Shown here: piece by piece, positions 8,464-18,092 of the stretch
How positions within the stretch are numbered: the stretch's first letter is position 1
How the letters are laid out: each line of letters begins with the position of its first letter
Source: Ponticaulis sp.
GTDB taxonomy: Bacteria > Pseudomonadota > Alphaproteobacteria > Caulobacterales > Hyphomonadaceae
Assembly: GCA_002723155.1 (NCBI GenBank)
Contig: PBNO01000006.1
Coordinates: 710,438-774,437 of the forward strand
Direction of reading: 5' to 3'
DNA length: 64,000 nucleotides
Notes under the pieces: generated by a model
Told to the model about the DNA's origin: nothing
The model's database searches: none
Seen by the model: only the letters and a program-made list of their open reading frames with translations
Made by a program: the position numbers and the translations under genes

Positions 8464-8501
8464 ACGCCCCACCCCGTGATGAAGAGAACGGGATGGGGCG
8501 T
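8464..8501 (-). terminator. Terminator of the carboxylesterase gene
   Basis: A 14-bp stem with two mismatches (ACGCCCCACCCCGT against ACGGGATGGGGCGT) followed on the minus strand by TTTT. It lies 45 bp past the esterase stop codon and probably ends that transcript. Confidence 0.8.
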
Positions 8502-8545
8502 CCTGCAGAACAGACGTCGAGGACGTCTGGGGAGGAGCTGGTTAA

Positions 8546-9985
8546 CTAGCTTTGCGGACCGTCAGGAATGGTGGAAGCATCACCTACAGTGATCTCTTCA
8601 TCAAACACGGCCACCGCGCCGGATTCCGGCGTGTAAGCTGGCCACTCAAACCCGTTATTACAGGTAATCGTAGTGGATGACGGATTCATATGCATGAAAT
8701 TGGTCCAGCAGGAATTCACAATATCGGCATAGGCCTCGTCTTCAGCTGTTGTCTGACCTGCGCCCCAGCTTGAGGTTTCAAGCGAGTCGAATGTGTACAT
8801 CAGCTCGGCAGAGTGGATCGGACCATTGCCCCAGGAAGCCTCGCGGAACTCGGGCATATAGCGGAAATGATAAAGGAAGGCTGGCGCACCCTCATCACCT
8901 GTTTCTGCAGCAAGCTGGGTCGCGCGGGAGAAACCGCCTTCGCCCATATTAGAGCCGACCAGAACCGGCACATCAGCCTCGCGCCCTGCATCCATCGCTG
9001 CGCGTGGCGAGACCGTGTTGAACCTGCCGTCAATTGTGCCGGAGATACCGCGGCGCAGCGCCGGATTGTAGGTCAGCGACTGAGCCGAAACACTACGCAA
9101 CATGTCCGCTGTCGCATCAGCAGGCACGTCCAAAGTCGCCATGCCTTCCACGCCGAGTTGTTCAGCTGCGGCGAGGTCCCGGCCCGGAGACACGAATGCG
9201 CCGGACTGGACAATCGCCTTGTCGAACAGGCCTTCTGCCGACGGGATAGAGAGAAGGTTGATGACCATCACGCCGCCAGCCGACTGACCGGCAATAGTGA
9301 CATTGTCCGGATCACCACCAAAGGAGGAGATATTCTCCTGCATCCATTCAAGCGCGGCGACAGCGTCCATCATGGCAAAATCGCCCGTCGGGCCGCCCTC
9401 TGCCGTCAGCGCAGGGTGAGCGAAATAGCCCATAGGTCCAAGGCGATAATTGATGGAGACAGTAATCACACCGTTCGCGGCATTCGCCTCACCATGATAG
9501 GAGCCGAGATGGCCCGCGCCCAGAAAGGCCGCACCACCGTGCATCCAGAGCATGACAGGCGCATTCTCCGCGTTTTCTGGCGCATAAACTTCCATATACA
9601 GGCAGTCTTCAGACTTCACGCCAACGACGCCGCCACCATTCGGAAGGCTCGGATCGGCGATTGCAGGCTGAACGCATGGTGCCTGAAACTCAATGACGGT
9701 ACGATCACCTGTCCATGGCTCAACCGGCTGCGGCGCGCGCCAGCGAAGGTCGCCAATGGGTGGTTGCGCATACGGAATACCGCGAAAGGCGTGATAATCG
9801 CCCATATCCTCGCCTACCAGACGGCCATTCGGCGTTTCAACAACAGCCGTATCGATCAGATCAGTCGGGGTATAACCAACGGCTGGCACATGTTCGTGCA
9901 TTTCGCCGCCTTCATGATGGCCAGCATGTGCAGCCATGCCAAAGCTCAATGCAGCCGCTGAGGCTGCAAGCATCTTCAAGTACAT
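8546..9985 (-). CDS. Secreted type-B carboxylesterase
   Basis: A 479-aa alpha/beta-hydrolase of the carboxylesterase/cholinesterase family, with a signal peptide (AASAAALSFGMAAHA). Family marks in order: YHAFRGIPYAQPPIGDLRW at ~64-82, EDCLYMEVYAP at ~126-136, the oxyanion region WMHGGAAF, SFGGDP before the nucleophile elbow GQSAGG with Ser235, and a GPIHSAELMY segment supplying the catalytic His. A His-rich stretch (HAGHHEGGEMHEH) follows the signal peptide and might bind metal. It probably hydrolyses short esters in the periplasm or outside the cell. It is a single gene with its own terminator. Substrate unknown. Confidence 0.92.
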   Translation of the reverse strand: MYLKMLAASAAALSFGMAAHAGHHEGGEMHEHVPAVGYTPTDLIDTAVVETPNGRLVGEDMGDYHAFRGIPYAQPPIGDLRWRAPQPVEPWTGDRTVIEFQAPCVQPAIADPSLPNGGGVVGVKSEDCLYMEVYAPENAENAPVMLWMHGGAAFLGAGHLGSYHGEANAANGVITVSINYRLGPMGYFAHPALTAEGGPTGDFAMMDAVAALEWMQENISSFGGDPDNVTIAGQSAGGVMVINLLSIPSAEGLFDKAIVQSGAFVSPGRDLAAAEQLGVEGMATLDVPADATADMLRSVSAQSLTYNPALRRGISGTIDGRFNTVSPRAAMDAGREADVPVLVGSNMGEGGFSRATQLAAETGDEGAPAFLYHFRYMPEFREASWGNGPIHSAELMYTFDSLETSSWGAGQTTAEDEAYADIVNSCWTNFMHMNPSSTTITCNNGFEWPAYTPESGAVAVFDEEITVGDASTIPDGPQS

Positions 9986-10110
9986 AATTCCTCCCTCATT
10001 TGTCTCTGCCGCTATTGCGTGCGACAGGCAGAGTTATGAGGGCAAGCATGACCTATTTAGTGATATTGTCAATTTGAGATAGCGGGGTATCACAAAAATT
10101 GTGAATACGT

Positions 10111-10752
10111 TTAGCGCCCGAAATAACGGCCCGGGCGGTGGTTAATGCCGACCATCAGGTTCAGCACAACAGCGCCAACAATCGAATAGACCAGATTGGT
10201 CAACGGGAGCACAAATGCCGAGGCAATAAGAATGACGGCATCAATAGACAGGAGCACCCAGCCAGCGCGCATAATGCCCTTCTCCTGAAGGAAGTGCGCC
10301 AGAATGCTTACACCACCAATACCCGCGCCATGGCGGAACAGCGCAATCATACCCATGCCGATCATCGCGCCGCCAAGGATGGCCGCGAAAAGCGGGCTGA
10401 GCGTTTCAACGGCAATCCAGCCTGTCACCAGGTTCGGGAAGATCGACACCAGCGTCACCGCGACAACCGTCTTCAGCGTGAACTCCCACCCCATGCGCAG
10501 GATCGCCAGAAGATAGAATGGCAGGTTCAGCAGGAAGAAGAATGTCCCGAAGCTGAGCGGCGCAATGTAGGAGAGGATCAGCGACATGCCCGCAACGCCG
10601 CCCGTCAGAAGCATAGCCTCTGAATAAACCGTCACGCCCATGCCGATAAACAGGGCGCCCAGCAGGATAGCAAATACGTCTTCATACCATTTGTGTTTCA
10701 AGGTGTTTCGATCCTCGATCTGCAGGTTTGAAGGGGCGGAAATATCACTCAT
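10111..10752 (-). CDS. YitT-family membrane protein
   Basis: A 213-aa inner-membrane protein with five to six hydrophobic segments, beginning with FAILLGALFIGMGVTVYSEA and including GGVAGMSLILSY. The pattern and the glycine-rich turn GIGGVSILAHFLQ match the YitT/DUF161 family of unknown transport role. The start ATG at 10752 gives a normal family length. The longer upstream frame to 11076 would overlap the neighbouring glycosyltransferase and its terminator and is rejected. The C-terminal DUF2179 domain found in many Gram-positive relatives is absent, as in other short proteobacterial members. Confidence 0.85.
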   Translation of the reverse strand: MSDISAPSNLQIEDRNTLKHKWYEDVFAILLGALFIGMGVTVYSEAMLLTGGVAGMSLILSYIAPLSFGTFFFLLNLPFYLLAILRMGWEFTLKTVVAVTLVSIFPNLVTGWIAVETLSPLFAAILGGAMIGMGMIALFRHGAGIGGVSILAHFLQEKGIMRAGWVLLSIDAVILIASAFVLPLTNLVYSIVGAVVLNLMVGINHRPGRYFGR

Positions 10753-10873
10753 TTTGGTCTTCGCAGTTGAATTTAGCGCGGCATTAGCACCAAAGAGAAT
10801 AGTATTCCAATCTTTTATTTCAATCTGGAAGAATGGTCCTTCTGTGCGGCATATTTGCAGGAAATTCGCCCAG

Positions 10874-10899
10874 AAAAAAGGCAGAGCCGAAGCCCTGCC
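10874..10899 (-). terminator. Terminator of the GT4 glycosyltransferase gene
   Basis: On the minus strand GGCAGGGC-TTCG-GCTCTGCC forms an 8-bp stem with a stable UUCG loop and one G-U pair, followed by TTTTTT. It lies about 30 bp past the glycosyltransferase stop, between it and the yitT-like gene. Confidence 0.9.
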
Positions 10900-10930
10900 T
10901 GCCTTAACTCTCGCGACTAAGCGCCGGTTC

Positions 10931-12025
10931 CTACAGAACGCTTTCCTGATCTCGCTCGCGGCGACGACGCAGGCGGCGCAGCCGATTCCAAAAGCGGCGA
11001 CGTTCCGGAGTAGGCAGCGGCTCGAGATTGGTGATGAATGTTTCGGCACACGCCCGCCAGGAATAGCCTTCGGCATATTTACGGCAGTCCTCGCGCTTCA
11101 TCTCCAGACAGCCAAGAGCTGCTTCACGCAAATCATCAGACACAACGCCCGCATTGGACCCCGGAATCAGGTCCTTCGGACCCGGCGCATTATAGCCCGC
11201 GACCGGTGTTCCTGTCGCCATAGCCTCAAGAATAACGAGGCCGAATGTGTCGGTCAGGCTCGGGAAGACGAAAACGTCTGAATGCGCAAAACAGGCTGCC
11301 AACTCATCGCCAAACTTCGCACCGAGGAATTTGACCTCCGGATACTTCTTTTGAAGCTCTTCGCGTTGCGGACCATCGCCGACGACGACTTTCGTGCCCG
11401 GCAGATCAAGTTCGACAAAGGCTTCGATATTCTTCTCAACCGCAACGCGGCCGACATTGAGATAGATCGGGCGCTCCATACCTTCGAACGGGTCAGGCAT
11501 GGTGTCGCGCTTATCGGGATGGAACAAGTCAGTGTCCACGCCGCGCGACCAGGCAACAACATTGCCGAATCCGTGCTCTTCAAGCTCTTCACGCATGGAT
11601 GGCGTTGCGACCATCACATGGCCGGAATAGCGGTGGAACCAGCGCATAAAGCCATAACCCCAGCTGAGCGGCACAGGAAAACGCGCCGACACATATTCCG
11701 GAAAACGTGTGTGATAGCTGGTGGTGAACGGAAACTTCATCTTCAGGCACATAGAGCGCGCGGCCATGCCGAGCGTGCCTTCGGTCGCGATATGCACCGC
11801 AGCCGGCTCAAACTCGTTGAAGCGTTCGATGATGGCCTTCTTGGCGCCAAGCGCGAGCTGGATCTCGTTGTATGTCGGCAGCGGGATAGTTTTGAATCCG
11901 TCAGCGGGTGAGACAACCTCGAACTCGTGCCCCATAGCTTCGCATTCTTCGATCACACGGTTGAGGGTTCGAACAACGCCGTTCACCTGAGGTGCCCAAG
12001 CGTCTGTGACGAGCATAATTTTCAT
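10931..12025 (-). CDS. GT4 glycosyltransferase (alpha-mannosyltransferase-like)
   Basis: A 364-aa GT-B fold enzyme. The N-terminal half starts KIMLVTDAWAPQVNGVVRTL, with the glycine loop typical of PimB/MgtA-like mannosyltransferases. The C-terminal half has the nucleotide-sugar site: NVGRVAVEKNIEAF, VVVGDGPQREEL and the EX7E-type FGLVILEAMATGTPV. The tail is very basic (RRLRRLRRRRERD) and could bring the enzyme to the membrane surface. It probably adds a mannose or glucose from GDP- or UDP-sugar to a lipid acceptor. The acceptor cannot be named. It is divergent from putA and single, with its own terminator. Confidence 0.9.
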   Translation of the reverse strand: MKIMLVTDAWAPQVNGVVRTLNRVIEECEAMGHEFEVVSPADGFKTIPLPTYNEIQLALGAKKAIIERFNEFEPAAVHIATEGTLGMAARSMCLKMKFPFTTSYHTRFPEYVSARFPVPLSWGYGFMRWFHRYSGHVMVATPSMREELEEHGFGNVVAWSRGVDTDLFHPDKRDTMPDPFEGMERPIYLNVGRVAVEKNIEAFVELDLPGTKVVVGDGPQREELQKKYPEVKFLGAKFGDELAACFAHSDVFVFPSLTDTFGLVILEAMATGTPVAGYNAPGPKDLIPGSNAGVVSDDLREAALGCLEMKREDCRKYAEGYSWRACAETFITNLEPLPTPERRRFWNRLRRLRRRRERDQESVL

Positions 12026-12278
12026 CAGAACTCTCCCGAAAAAACCGGCGATCAGAAACAGGAGATAAGCTGTTCCAAATCAGGAAGGCAAAAGCAAGGC
12101 AGCGTTTCGCACGAAGCGGAGCAGAGCGCAAATATCTGAACAATGTTTATGCGTTCGCGTTCACACAGTCAGCGCAGAAATCGGCTTTCGTGTTTTGCCG
12201 CCAGTAAGACCGCAAACCCTTGAAGTCACGGTCCTTCGGGGCAAGGTTAGTACTGAATTAGTGCAAGGAGAGAAAAGT

Positions 12279-15200
12279 ATGACCAAAGCCTCTGATGTTT
12301 GGAATCAGATCGATGAGTTCAAGCACGCACGTGAGGAAGAGGTCGTAGCTGATCTTCTTGATCGCCCTCCAGTGAGCGAAGGCCAGCGCAAAGAGGCTGT
12401 GCGTATCGGTCAGGAAATTGTCCAGATCGCCCGCACCAACGCCAAGCGCAAAGGCATTATGGAATCCTTCCTGGAAGAGTTCGGTCTTTCCAATCAGGAA
12501 GGCATCGCGCTGATGTGTCTGGCCGAAGCGCTGCTGCGCATTCCCGACGCCGAAACCCGTGATGACCTGATCGCCGAGAAGATGCGGTCCGGTGACTGGT
12601 CTTCTCACCTCAACCAATCGGAAAGCTGGCTCGTGAACGCCTCCACCTGGGGCCTCATGCTGACAGGTCGCGTGATCGGACCGTCTGCCGACGCTGTCCG
12701 CAGCCCTGCCAAATTCGTTCAGGGCCTTGTTCGTGAAAGCGGCGAGCCCGTCATCCGAACCGCGATGATGCAGGCCATGCGCATTATGGGCGAACAATTC
12801 GTTCTGGGCCGCAATGTGTCCGCAGCCATCAAGCGCGGCAAGAAAATGATCCGCGAAGACGATGCAGCGACCTTCTCTTTCGACATGCTCGGCGAGGGTG
12901 CACGCACTGCAGCGGACGCCGACCGGTATATGGAGGCTTATAAGTCATCCATCCGCGCGATTGATGACGCGACAGAGGGCCACCCACCCGAACTGGAAAA
13001 CGGCGTCTCGGTCAAACTGTCCGCGCTCCATCCGCGCTACGAAGCTGTAAAGACAGATCGCGTGATGGAAGAGCTATACCCGCGCGTTCTGGAACTCTGC
13101 GAAATGGCTCACAAGCGCGGCATCCACCTCTGCCTCGACGCCGAAGAAGCCGATCGCCTCGTCATTCAGATGCAGATTATCGACCGCCTTGCCCGCGAAC
13201 CTTCGCTTGAAGGCTGGCGCGGCCTTGGCCTTGCCGTACAAGCCTATCAGAAGCGCGCCGGCCATGTAATCGAGCGCCTGCACAAGCTGGCAGAAGAAAC
13301 CGATCGCCGCATCATGGTGCGTCTGGTGAAGGGCGCTTACTGGGACACCGAGATCAAGCACGCCCAGAATGAAGGTATTGATGACTTCCCGGTCTTCACC
13401 ACCAAAGATGCGACCGACCTTCACTATCTGCACTGTGCGCGCCTTCTCATGAAGGCCTCACCAAAGCTCTATCCGCAGATTGCCACCCATAATGCACACA
13501 CGCTCGCAGCCGTTCGCCTGATGGCCGAAGAACTGAATGTCGAAAATTACGAGTTCCAGCGCCTGCACGGTATGGGCGAAGCGCTCTACAAAGCGGCAGG
13601 CGAAGCCAACCGCGTACGCGTGTACGCGCCGGTTGGAGCACACAAAGACCTGCTGCCATATCTGGTCCGCCGCCTGCTGGAGAACGGCGCGAACTCCTCA
13701 TTCGTGAACACCTTCCTGGATGAAGACGTACCCGTCGATGACGTCGTCTATGATGGTATCGCCCTTATCGAGGCAGGCAATCGCCGACACCCAAGAATTG
13801 CGCGCCCGCCAGCCCTTTTCGGGGCAGAACGCCGCAACTCCAAAGGTCTCGACCTGTCGGAAAAGTCGTCACGTGACGCGATTGCCGAAGCCGTCGCGAA
13901 ACTTGATAAATCCATGCCCCGCAAAGGCGGCCCTATTGTGGACGGCAAATCCAGCACAGATGGCAAGCATGACGTGCTCTGCCCGCATGACCTGTCCCGC
14001 ATCATCGGCAAGATGAAATGGGCCGGGCCAAAGGATATCGACAAAGCCTTTGAAGCCACGAAGAAAGCCCAGCCCGCATGGGACGCAAAAGGCGGCGTTG
14101 CCCGCGCGGATATCCTCCGCGAAATGGGCAACAAGCTCGAAGAGAATATGAACTTCTTCATCGCGCTCATGTCTCGCGAAGGCGGCAAAACGCTTGCGGA
14201 CGGCGTGGCCGAAGTTCGCGAAGCCGTCGATTTTTGCCGTTACTACGCACACGAAGCCGAAACACACTTTAACCAGCCAACGCGCCTGCCGGGACCAACA
14301 GGTGAGACAAACCATCTGAGCCTTCATGGCCGTGGCACATTTGTCTGCATCTCACCCTGGAACTTCCCGCTGGCCATCTTCACCGGTCAGGTTGCAGCAG
14401 CGCTCGCGGCGGGTAATGCCGTCATCGCCAAACCTGCAGAGCAAACCTCTTTCACCGCGTTTGAGGCCGTAAAGCTGTTCCTTGAAGCGGGTGTTCCGAA
14501 GGGCGTACTTCACCTCCTGCCGGGCGATGGCGAAACCATCGGCGCGCCGCTCACCAAACACAAAGATCTTGGCGGCGTCTGCTTCACAGGCTCGACCGAA
14601 GTCGCGCGGATCATCAACAAGACCCTTGCAGACCGCGAAGGCCCGATTCTCCCACTAATCGCCGAAACAGGCGGCATGAATGCCATGTTCGTCGACACGA
14701 CTGCCCTGCGCGAGCAGGTCGTGGATGACATTGTGAACTCGGCATTCGGCTCTGCGGGTCAGCGTTGCTCGGCACTTCGCATCGCCTATCTGCCGGACGA
14801 TACCGCCGACATGCTCATTGAAGGCATTAAAGGCGCCATGGACGAGCTCCAGCTGGGTGACCCGGCGCTGCCATCAACGGATATCGGGCCGGTGATCGAC
14901 AAAGACGCCGAAACGACACTCGTCAATTATCTGAACGGGCTCGGCAAGAATGCGAAAATCCTGAAACGTGTCGCACCGGAAGGCCTGCCAGAGAAGCAGA
15001 CCTTCTTCTTCCCAACTCTGATTGAGATGAAGAATATTGAAAGCATGGAGCGCGAGGTCTTCGGTCCTGTACTTCATGTCGTGCGATATGATCCGGATAA
15101 ACTGAACAAGGTCGCGCCGCAGCTCGAGGCGAAAAACTATGGCCTGACGCTCGGCATTCACTCGCGCCTTGAAAGCTTCTCACGTGAAGTGCGCGATGCG

Positions 15201-15401
15201 GTAAAAGTCGGCAACACTTATGTGAACCGCTCAATGACCGGCGCGGTCGTTGGTGTTCAGCCGTTTGGCGGCGAAGGCCTGTCAGGTACCGGCCCAAAAG
15301 CAGGCGGCCCACATTACTTGCAACGTTTTGCGGTCGAAAGAACTGTCACAGTGAATACTGCGGCGCAAGGCGGCGACCCGGACCTGTTAAACCTGACTTA
15401 A
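12279..15401 (+). CDS. putA: Bifunctional proline dehydrogenase / P5C dehydrogenase PutA
   Basis: A 1040-aa enzyme that oxidises proline to glutamate in two steps. After an N-terminal helical arm, the FAD-dependent proline dehydrogenase barrel spans ~165-470 (KLSALHPRYE, LDAEEADRL, VRLVKGAYWDTEIK, RLHGMGEALY, then the substrate-binding YLVRRLLENGANSSF). The NAD-dependent aldehyde dehydrogenase spans ~540-1000, with GSTEVAR, the general-base ETGG and the catalytic Cys in GQRCSALR. There is no ribbon-helix-helix domain, so this is the short type without self-repression. The ATG at 12279 has AAGGAG nine bases upstream. A longer frame from 12195 lacks this. Intermediate channelling between the two domains is known for the family. 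Confidence 0.97.
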   Translation: MTKASDVWNQIDEFKHAREEEVVADLLDRPPVSEGQRKEAVRIGQEIVQIARTNAKRKGIMESFLEEFGLSNQEGIALMCLAEALLRIPDAETRDDLIAEKMRSGDWSSHLNQSESWLVNASTWGLMLTGRVIGPSADAVRSPAKFVQGLVRESGEPVIRTAMMQAMRIMGEQFVLGRNVSAAIKRGKKMIREDDAATFSFDMLGEGARTAADADRYMEAYKSSIRAIDDATEGHPPELENGVSVKLSALHPRYEAVKTDRVMEELYPRVLELCEMAHKRGIHLCLDAEEADRLVIQMQIIDRLAREPSLEGWRGLGLAVQAYQKRAGHVIERLHKLAEETDRRIMVRLVKGAYWDTEIKHAQNEGIDDFPVFTTKDATDLHYLHCARLLMKASPKLYPQIATHNAHTLAAVRLMAEELNVENYEFQRLHGMGEALYKAAGEANRVRVYAPVGAHKDLLPYLVRRLLENGANSSFVNTFLDEDVPVDDVVYDGIALIEAGNRRHPRIARPPALFGAERRNSKGLDLSEKSSRDAIAEAVAKLDKSMPRKGGPIVDGKSSTDGKHDVLCPHDLSRIIGKMKWAGPKDIDKAFEATKKAQPAWDAKGGVARADILREMGNKLEENMNFFIALMSREGGKTLADGVAEVREAVDFCRYYAHEAETHFNQPTRLPGPTGETNHLSLHGRGTFVCISPWNFPLAIFTGQVAAALAAGNAVIAKPAEQTSFTAFEAVKLFLEAGVPKGVLHLLPGDGETIGAPLTKHKDLGGVCFTGSTEVARIINKTLADREGPILPLIAETGGMNAMFVDTTALREQVVDDIVNSAFGSAGQRCSALRIAYLPDDTADMLIEGIKGAMDELQLGDPALPSTDIGPVIDKDAETTLVNYLNGLGKNAKILKRVAPEGLPEKQTFFFPTLIEMKNIESMEREVFGPVLHVVRYDPDKLNKVAPQLEAKNYGLTLGIHSRLESFSREVRDAVKVGNTYVNRSMTGAVVGVQPFGGEGLSGTGPKAGGPHYLQRFAVERTVTVNTAAQGGDPDLLNLT

Positions 15402-15423
15402 TCAATCAATTACTAAACACGCC

Positions 15424-15452
15424 TTCACCTGCCCTCTTTCAGGGCAGGTGAA
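15424..15452 (+). terminator. Hairpin after putA
   Basis: TTCACCTGCCCT and AGGGCAGGTGAA form a perfect 12-bp stem around a 5-base loop, 22 bp past the putA stop. There is no long T-run after it, so it may stabilise the 3' end or act with Rho rather than terminate alone. Confidence 0.65.
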
Positions 15453-15580
15453 TGATCAATATTTAATCACCCTATACTTCACTACAAACAAGTAAAACGC
15501 CTCACGGTTAATCCTTTTTCCAGCTTTTCATGCGAGTACTTGCGAAGGGAGATCAGGATCAACTGGTTGGTGAGGGCAGA

Positions 15581-16663
15581 ATGAACAGTTTTAGCGCAGC
15601 CAAGCGCGACGTAAGCTATGGCGGAAACACACACACATCCATCGAAGTAAAGCAATCTGACGTCAGTGAGCGCGGCATTGATGCGAGCCTTGAAGAGCTC
15701 AAAAAGTCCGTATTCGGATTTTCCCGTCAGAACCGCGAAATTGCAGACCGCACAAAGCTGCTGGCGCTGAACGCGACCATTGAGGCCGCACGTGTTGGTG
15801 AAGCCGGTAAAGGCTTTGAAGTTGTCGCGGGTGAAGTCAAAAATCTCGCTGATCAGGCCAAACAAGCCGCCGAGCGTTTCGAGCAGGTCGTCGTACCGCC
15901 ACTGGAACACACGGTCGAGGTTGCCAAAAAGCTTGGCGACCAGCGCATGAAAGACATTGCGCTTTCTACGGTTCAGCTCATCGTTCGCAACCTTTTTGAA
16001 CGCACCGCAGATGTGCGCTGGTGGGCGACCGATACAGCATTCTGGGACGCTCTGGCGCATCCTGAAAACCGCGAGGCCCAATCCTTCGCTCAAAAACGCC
16101 TCAGCGTCATCCACCGCTATTACACCGTCTATAAGGACCTCGTTCTCGTCGACACGAGCGGCAAACTGTTTGCTTGTGCGAACTCTCAGGCCCGCAATTT
16201 CGTGGGCCGGAGTGCAGCCGACGAGCCATGGTATCAGCAGGCCATGAGCACGAATTCAGGTGACGATTATGTCGTCAGCCGCGTCTATCACTCAGATGAC
16301 TACAATTCCCGTATTTTGACATATGCGACAGCCGTCCGAGAAGGCGGAGATCGCACAGGCAAAATTCTCGGCGTGCTGGGCGTGCATTTCGACTGGTCCG
16401 CGCAGGGGCACTCTGTTGTCGCCGAAGAACCGCCATTCACACCGGCAGAATGGAAAACAACGCGCGTTCTTCTATTGAATGACGATCATTACTGCATCGC
16501 TGCATCTGACGATCAGGGCATTGCTCAGAAGTTCGATCTGCAAATGGGCGGAGAAAACATGGGTAGCTATACGAGCGGCGGAAAGCATATCTATTTTGCC
16601 CGCACCACCGGCTATGAAGGCTATGACGGTATGGGCTGGATCGGCGTCGTCATCCGCAGCTAA
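15581..16663 (+). CDS. Cytoplasmic receptor-like protein: MCP signalling tip followed by Cache-like sensor
   Basis: A 360-aa protein with no signal peptide and no membrane segment. Residues ~30-110 carry the conserved chemoreceptor hairpin tip ([20 protein letters not shown] then [17 protein letters not shown]), the part that contacts CheA and CheW. The rest (~120-355) looks like a Cache/PDC sensor: a long helix with [12 protein letters not shown], a [20 protein letters not shown] strand pair, DEPWYQQAM and the [10 protein letters not shown] strand. In ordinary receptors the sensor comes first and is periplasmic, so here the order is inverted. The ATG at 15581 with GAGGG upstream is preferred over one at 15530. 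No chemotaxis gene is nearby. A soluble redox, energy or ligand sensor feeding a Che array is a plausible role. Confidence 0.75.
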   Translation: MNSFSAAKRDVSYGGNTHTSIEVKQSDVSERGIDASLEELKKSVFGFSRQNREIADRTKLLALNATIEAARVGEAGKGFEVVAGEVKNLADQAKQAAERFEQVVVPPLEHTVEVAKKLGDQRMKDIALSTVQLIVRNLFERTADVRWWATDTAFWDALAHPENREAQSFAQKRLSVIHRYYTVYKDLVLVDTSGKLFACANSQARNFVGRSAADEPWYQQAMSTNSGDDYVVSRVYHSDDYNSRILTYATAVREGGDRTGKILGVLGVHFDWSAQGHSVVAEEPPFTPAEWKTTRVLLLNDDHYCIAASDDQGIAQKFDLQMGGENMGSYTSGGKHIYFARTTGYEGYDGMGWIGVVIRS

Positions 16664-16684
16664 CGCTAAACAAGAGATCACACC

Positions 16685-16724
16685 AGAGCCCTGTTCGTCT
16701 TACGACGAGCGGGGTTCTTTTTTT
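16685..16724 (+). terminator. Terminator of the receptor-like gene
   Basis: AGAGCCCTGTTCGTC and GACGAGCGGGGTTCT pair with a few mismatches around a TTAC loop, followed by a run of T at 16716-16724. It lies just after the receptor-like gene and before the convergent small gene. Confidence 0.8.
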
Positions 16725-16727
16725 GCG

Positions 16728-17003
16728 CTAGTCGACCTTTTCAAGCTCTTTCGGGACGGAGACTTTGCGGCGCTTTTCTTTCGCCTTCGGCTTTGGCAGC
16801 AGACGAAAGCGGGACTGGCACCAGGCAAAGCCGACGCCAACGTCTAACAAGGCATCAGAGCGCCCGCACGGACAGGCAAACAGCCAGAGATCATAAACGG
16901 TATAGGTTTCACCCGCCACCAGTGGCACAGGCTCACCCGTCACATGGTTCGGGGCTGCATTGACGCAAAGTACAAGATCACCGCGGCCAACATCATAACT
17001 CAT
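16728..17003 (-). CDS. Small conserved hypothetical protein
   Basis: A 91-aa protein beginning SYDVGRGDLVLCVN, then LVAGETYTVYDLWLFACPCGRSDALLDVG, and a basic tail (KPKAKEKRRK). The GDLVLCV...GETYTVYD pattern resembles small beta-barrel proteins of phage-like or uncharacterised origin, and the CPCG may help bind a metal. It starts 29 bp after the dCTP deaminase stop on the same strand and may be cotranscribed. A GTG six codons upstream (17021) is an alternative start. Function unknown. Confidence 0.6.
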   Translation of the reverse strand: MSYDVGRGDLVLCVNAAPNHVTGEPVPLVAGETYTVYDLWLFACPCGRSDALLDVGVGFAWCQSRFRLLPKPKAKEKRRKVSVPKELEKVD

Positions 17004-17032
17004 GGCGGCGATATATATCACAAGTCAGACGA

Positions 17033-18037
17033 TCAGGCGAAATGCTTGGAGAGCTTCAGCCCCTGCCCCTGATAATTGGAGCCTTCAGTACCGTAAGGCG
17101 CGCGCGGCAATGCCGACATCGGCTCAAAGACCAGACGCCCGACCGGCTGGCCATGCTCGAGGATAAACGGCACGTCGCGGCCCCTCACTTCCAGAACGGC
17201 GCGGCCTGAAACCCCGTCACAGCCAAAGCCCGGATCAAAAAAGCATGCATAATGGGCACGGAATTCTCCGAGGTCCGGCGCGATTGGTGCCATCTCTGCG
17301 GCGCGATCCACCGGAATCGTCACAAACTCTTTCGAGGCGAGAATGTAAAATTCGTCCGGATCAAGAATAAGCCTGCCATTGCGGGCAAACACCGGCTCCC
17401 AATAATCATCAATCCGGTGGCCACCCACTTTGGACAAATCCAGCACACGGGCATGACGGCGCGCGCGATAGCCGATCAGGCCATCCTGTAGCGGTTCAAG
17501 ATGAATTGAGAAATCGAGTGAATTGGTCGGCGTGTGTTCGCCGGACCGAAACCGCATCTGAAGAAGGCGGTCGCCCGGGCGCGCCAGAACCGAATATGTC
17601 CGTGGACTGACTTCTGCATAAAGCGGGCCGTCATAGCCTTCCGGAATACCGTCAAAGCGGGAAACACCATCCGCGATCAGGCGGACAAATACATCGATAC
17701 GGCCTGTTGAGCTTTTCGGGTTTGCCGTCGCGGTCACACCTTCAGGCAGCGAGACATATTCCTGCAGCGGCACAAGATAGACACAGCCCGTTTCCAGAAC
17801 AGCGCCATTGCTCAGATCGACCGTGTGCATAACGATGTCATCTGTCAGGCATTCTTCGACTGTCCGCCCGTTTGGCAGAAAGCTGGCGCGCAGGCGATAG
17901 GCTTTCGTGCCAAGGCGCAGATCAATGCTCGCCGGCTGCACCTGAAGCGGCGCGAACGGTGTGTCTGATCGCACCATTCCCTCTGCAATGGCTGCTTCAA
18001 TCTGATGATCTGCTAGAATGCCGTCTGGAAAACTCAC
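17033..18037 (-). CDS. dcd: dCTP deaminase, long alphaproteobacterial form
   Basis: About 334 aa. It deaminates dCTP to dUTP, the precursor route to dTTP. The N-terminal half has QVQPASIDLRLG and, further on, ANPKSSTGRIDVFVRLI, which holds the family's Ser-X-X-Gly-Arg nucleotide site. The C-terminal half repeats the dUTPase-like fold (FVTIPVDRAAEMAPI, ACFFDPGFGCDG, VLEVRGRDVPFILEHGQPVGRLVFE). The double-domain length is about twice that of the E. coli enzyme and matches the 2'-deoxycytidine 5'-triphosphate deaminase family of alphaproteobacteria. The GTG at 18037 (MSFPDGILAD) aligns with family starts. A TTG at 18070 with AAGG upstream is the alternative. Confidence 0.9.
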   Translation of the reverse strand: MSFPDGILADHQIEAAIAEGMVRSDTPFAPLQVQPASIDLRLGTKAYRLRASFLPNGRTVEECLTDDIVMHTVDLSNGAVLETGCVYLVPLQEYVSLPEGVTATANPKSSTGRIDVFVRLIADGVSRFDGIPEGYDGPLYAEVSPRTYSVLARPGDRLLQMRFRSGEHTPTNSLDFSIHLEPLQDGLIGYRARRHARVLDLSKVGGHRIDDYWEPVFARNGRLILDPDEFYILASKEFVTIPVDRAAEMAPIAPDLGEFRAHYACFFDPGFGCDGVSGRAVLEVRGRDVPFILEHGQPVGRLVFEPMSALPRAPYGTEGSNYQGQGLKLSKHFA

Positions 18038-18092
18038 TGTCAGGTCCGACTCGTTTATTATATACCTCAACCAACCTTCACCTTGACGACCG

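Noticed and set aside
10753..11076. N-terminal extension of the YitT-family protein
   Set aside because: It would run through the terminator of the neighbouring gene and overlap the GT4 gene. Family proteins begin at the chosen ATG.
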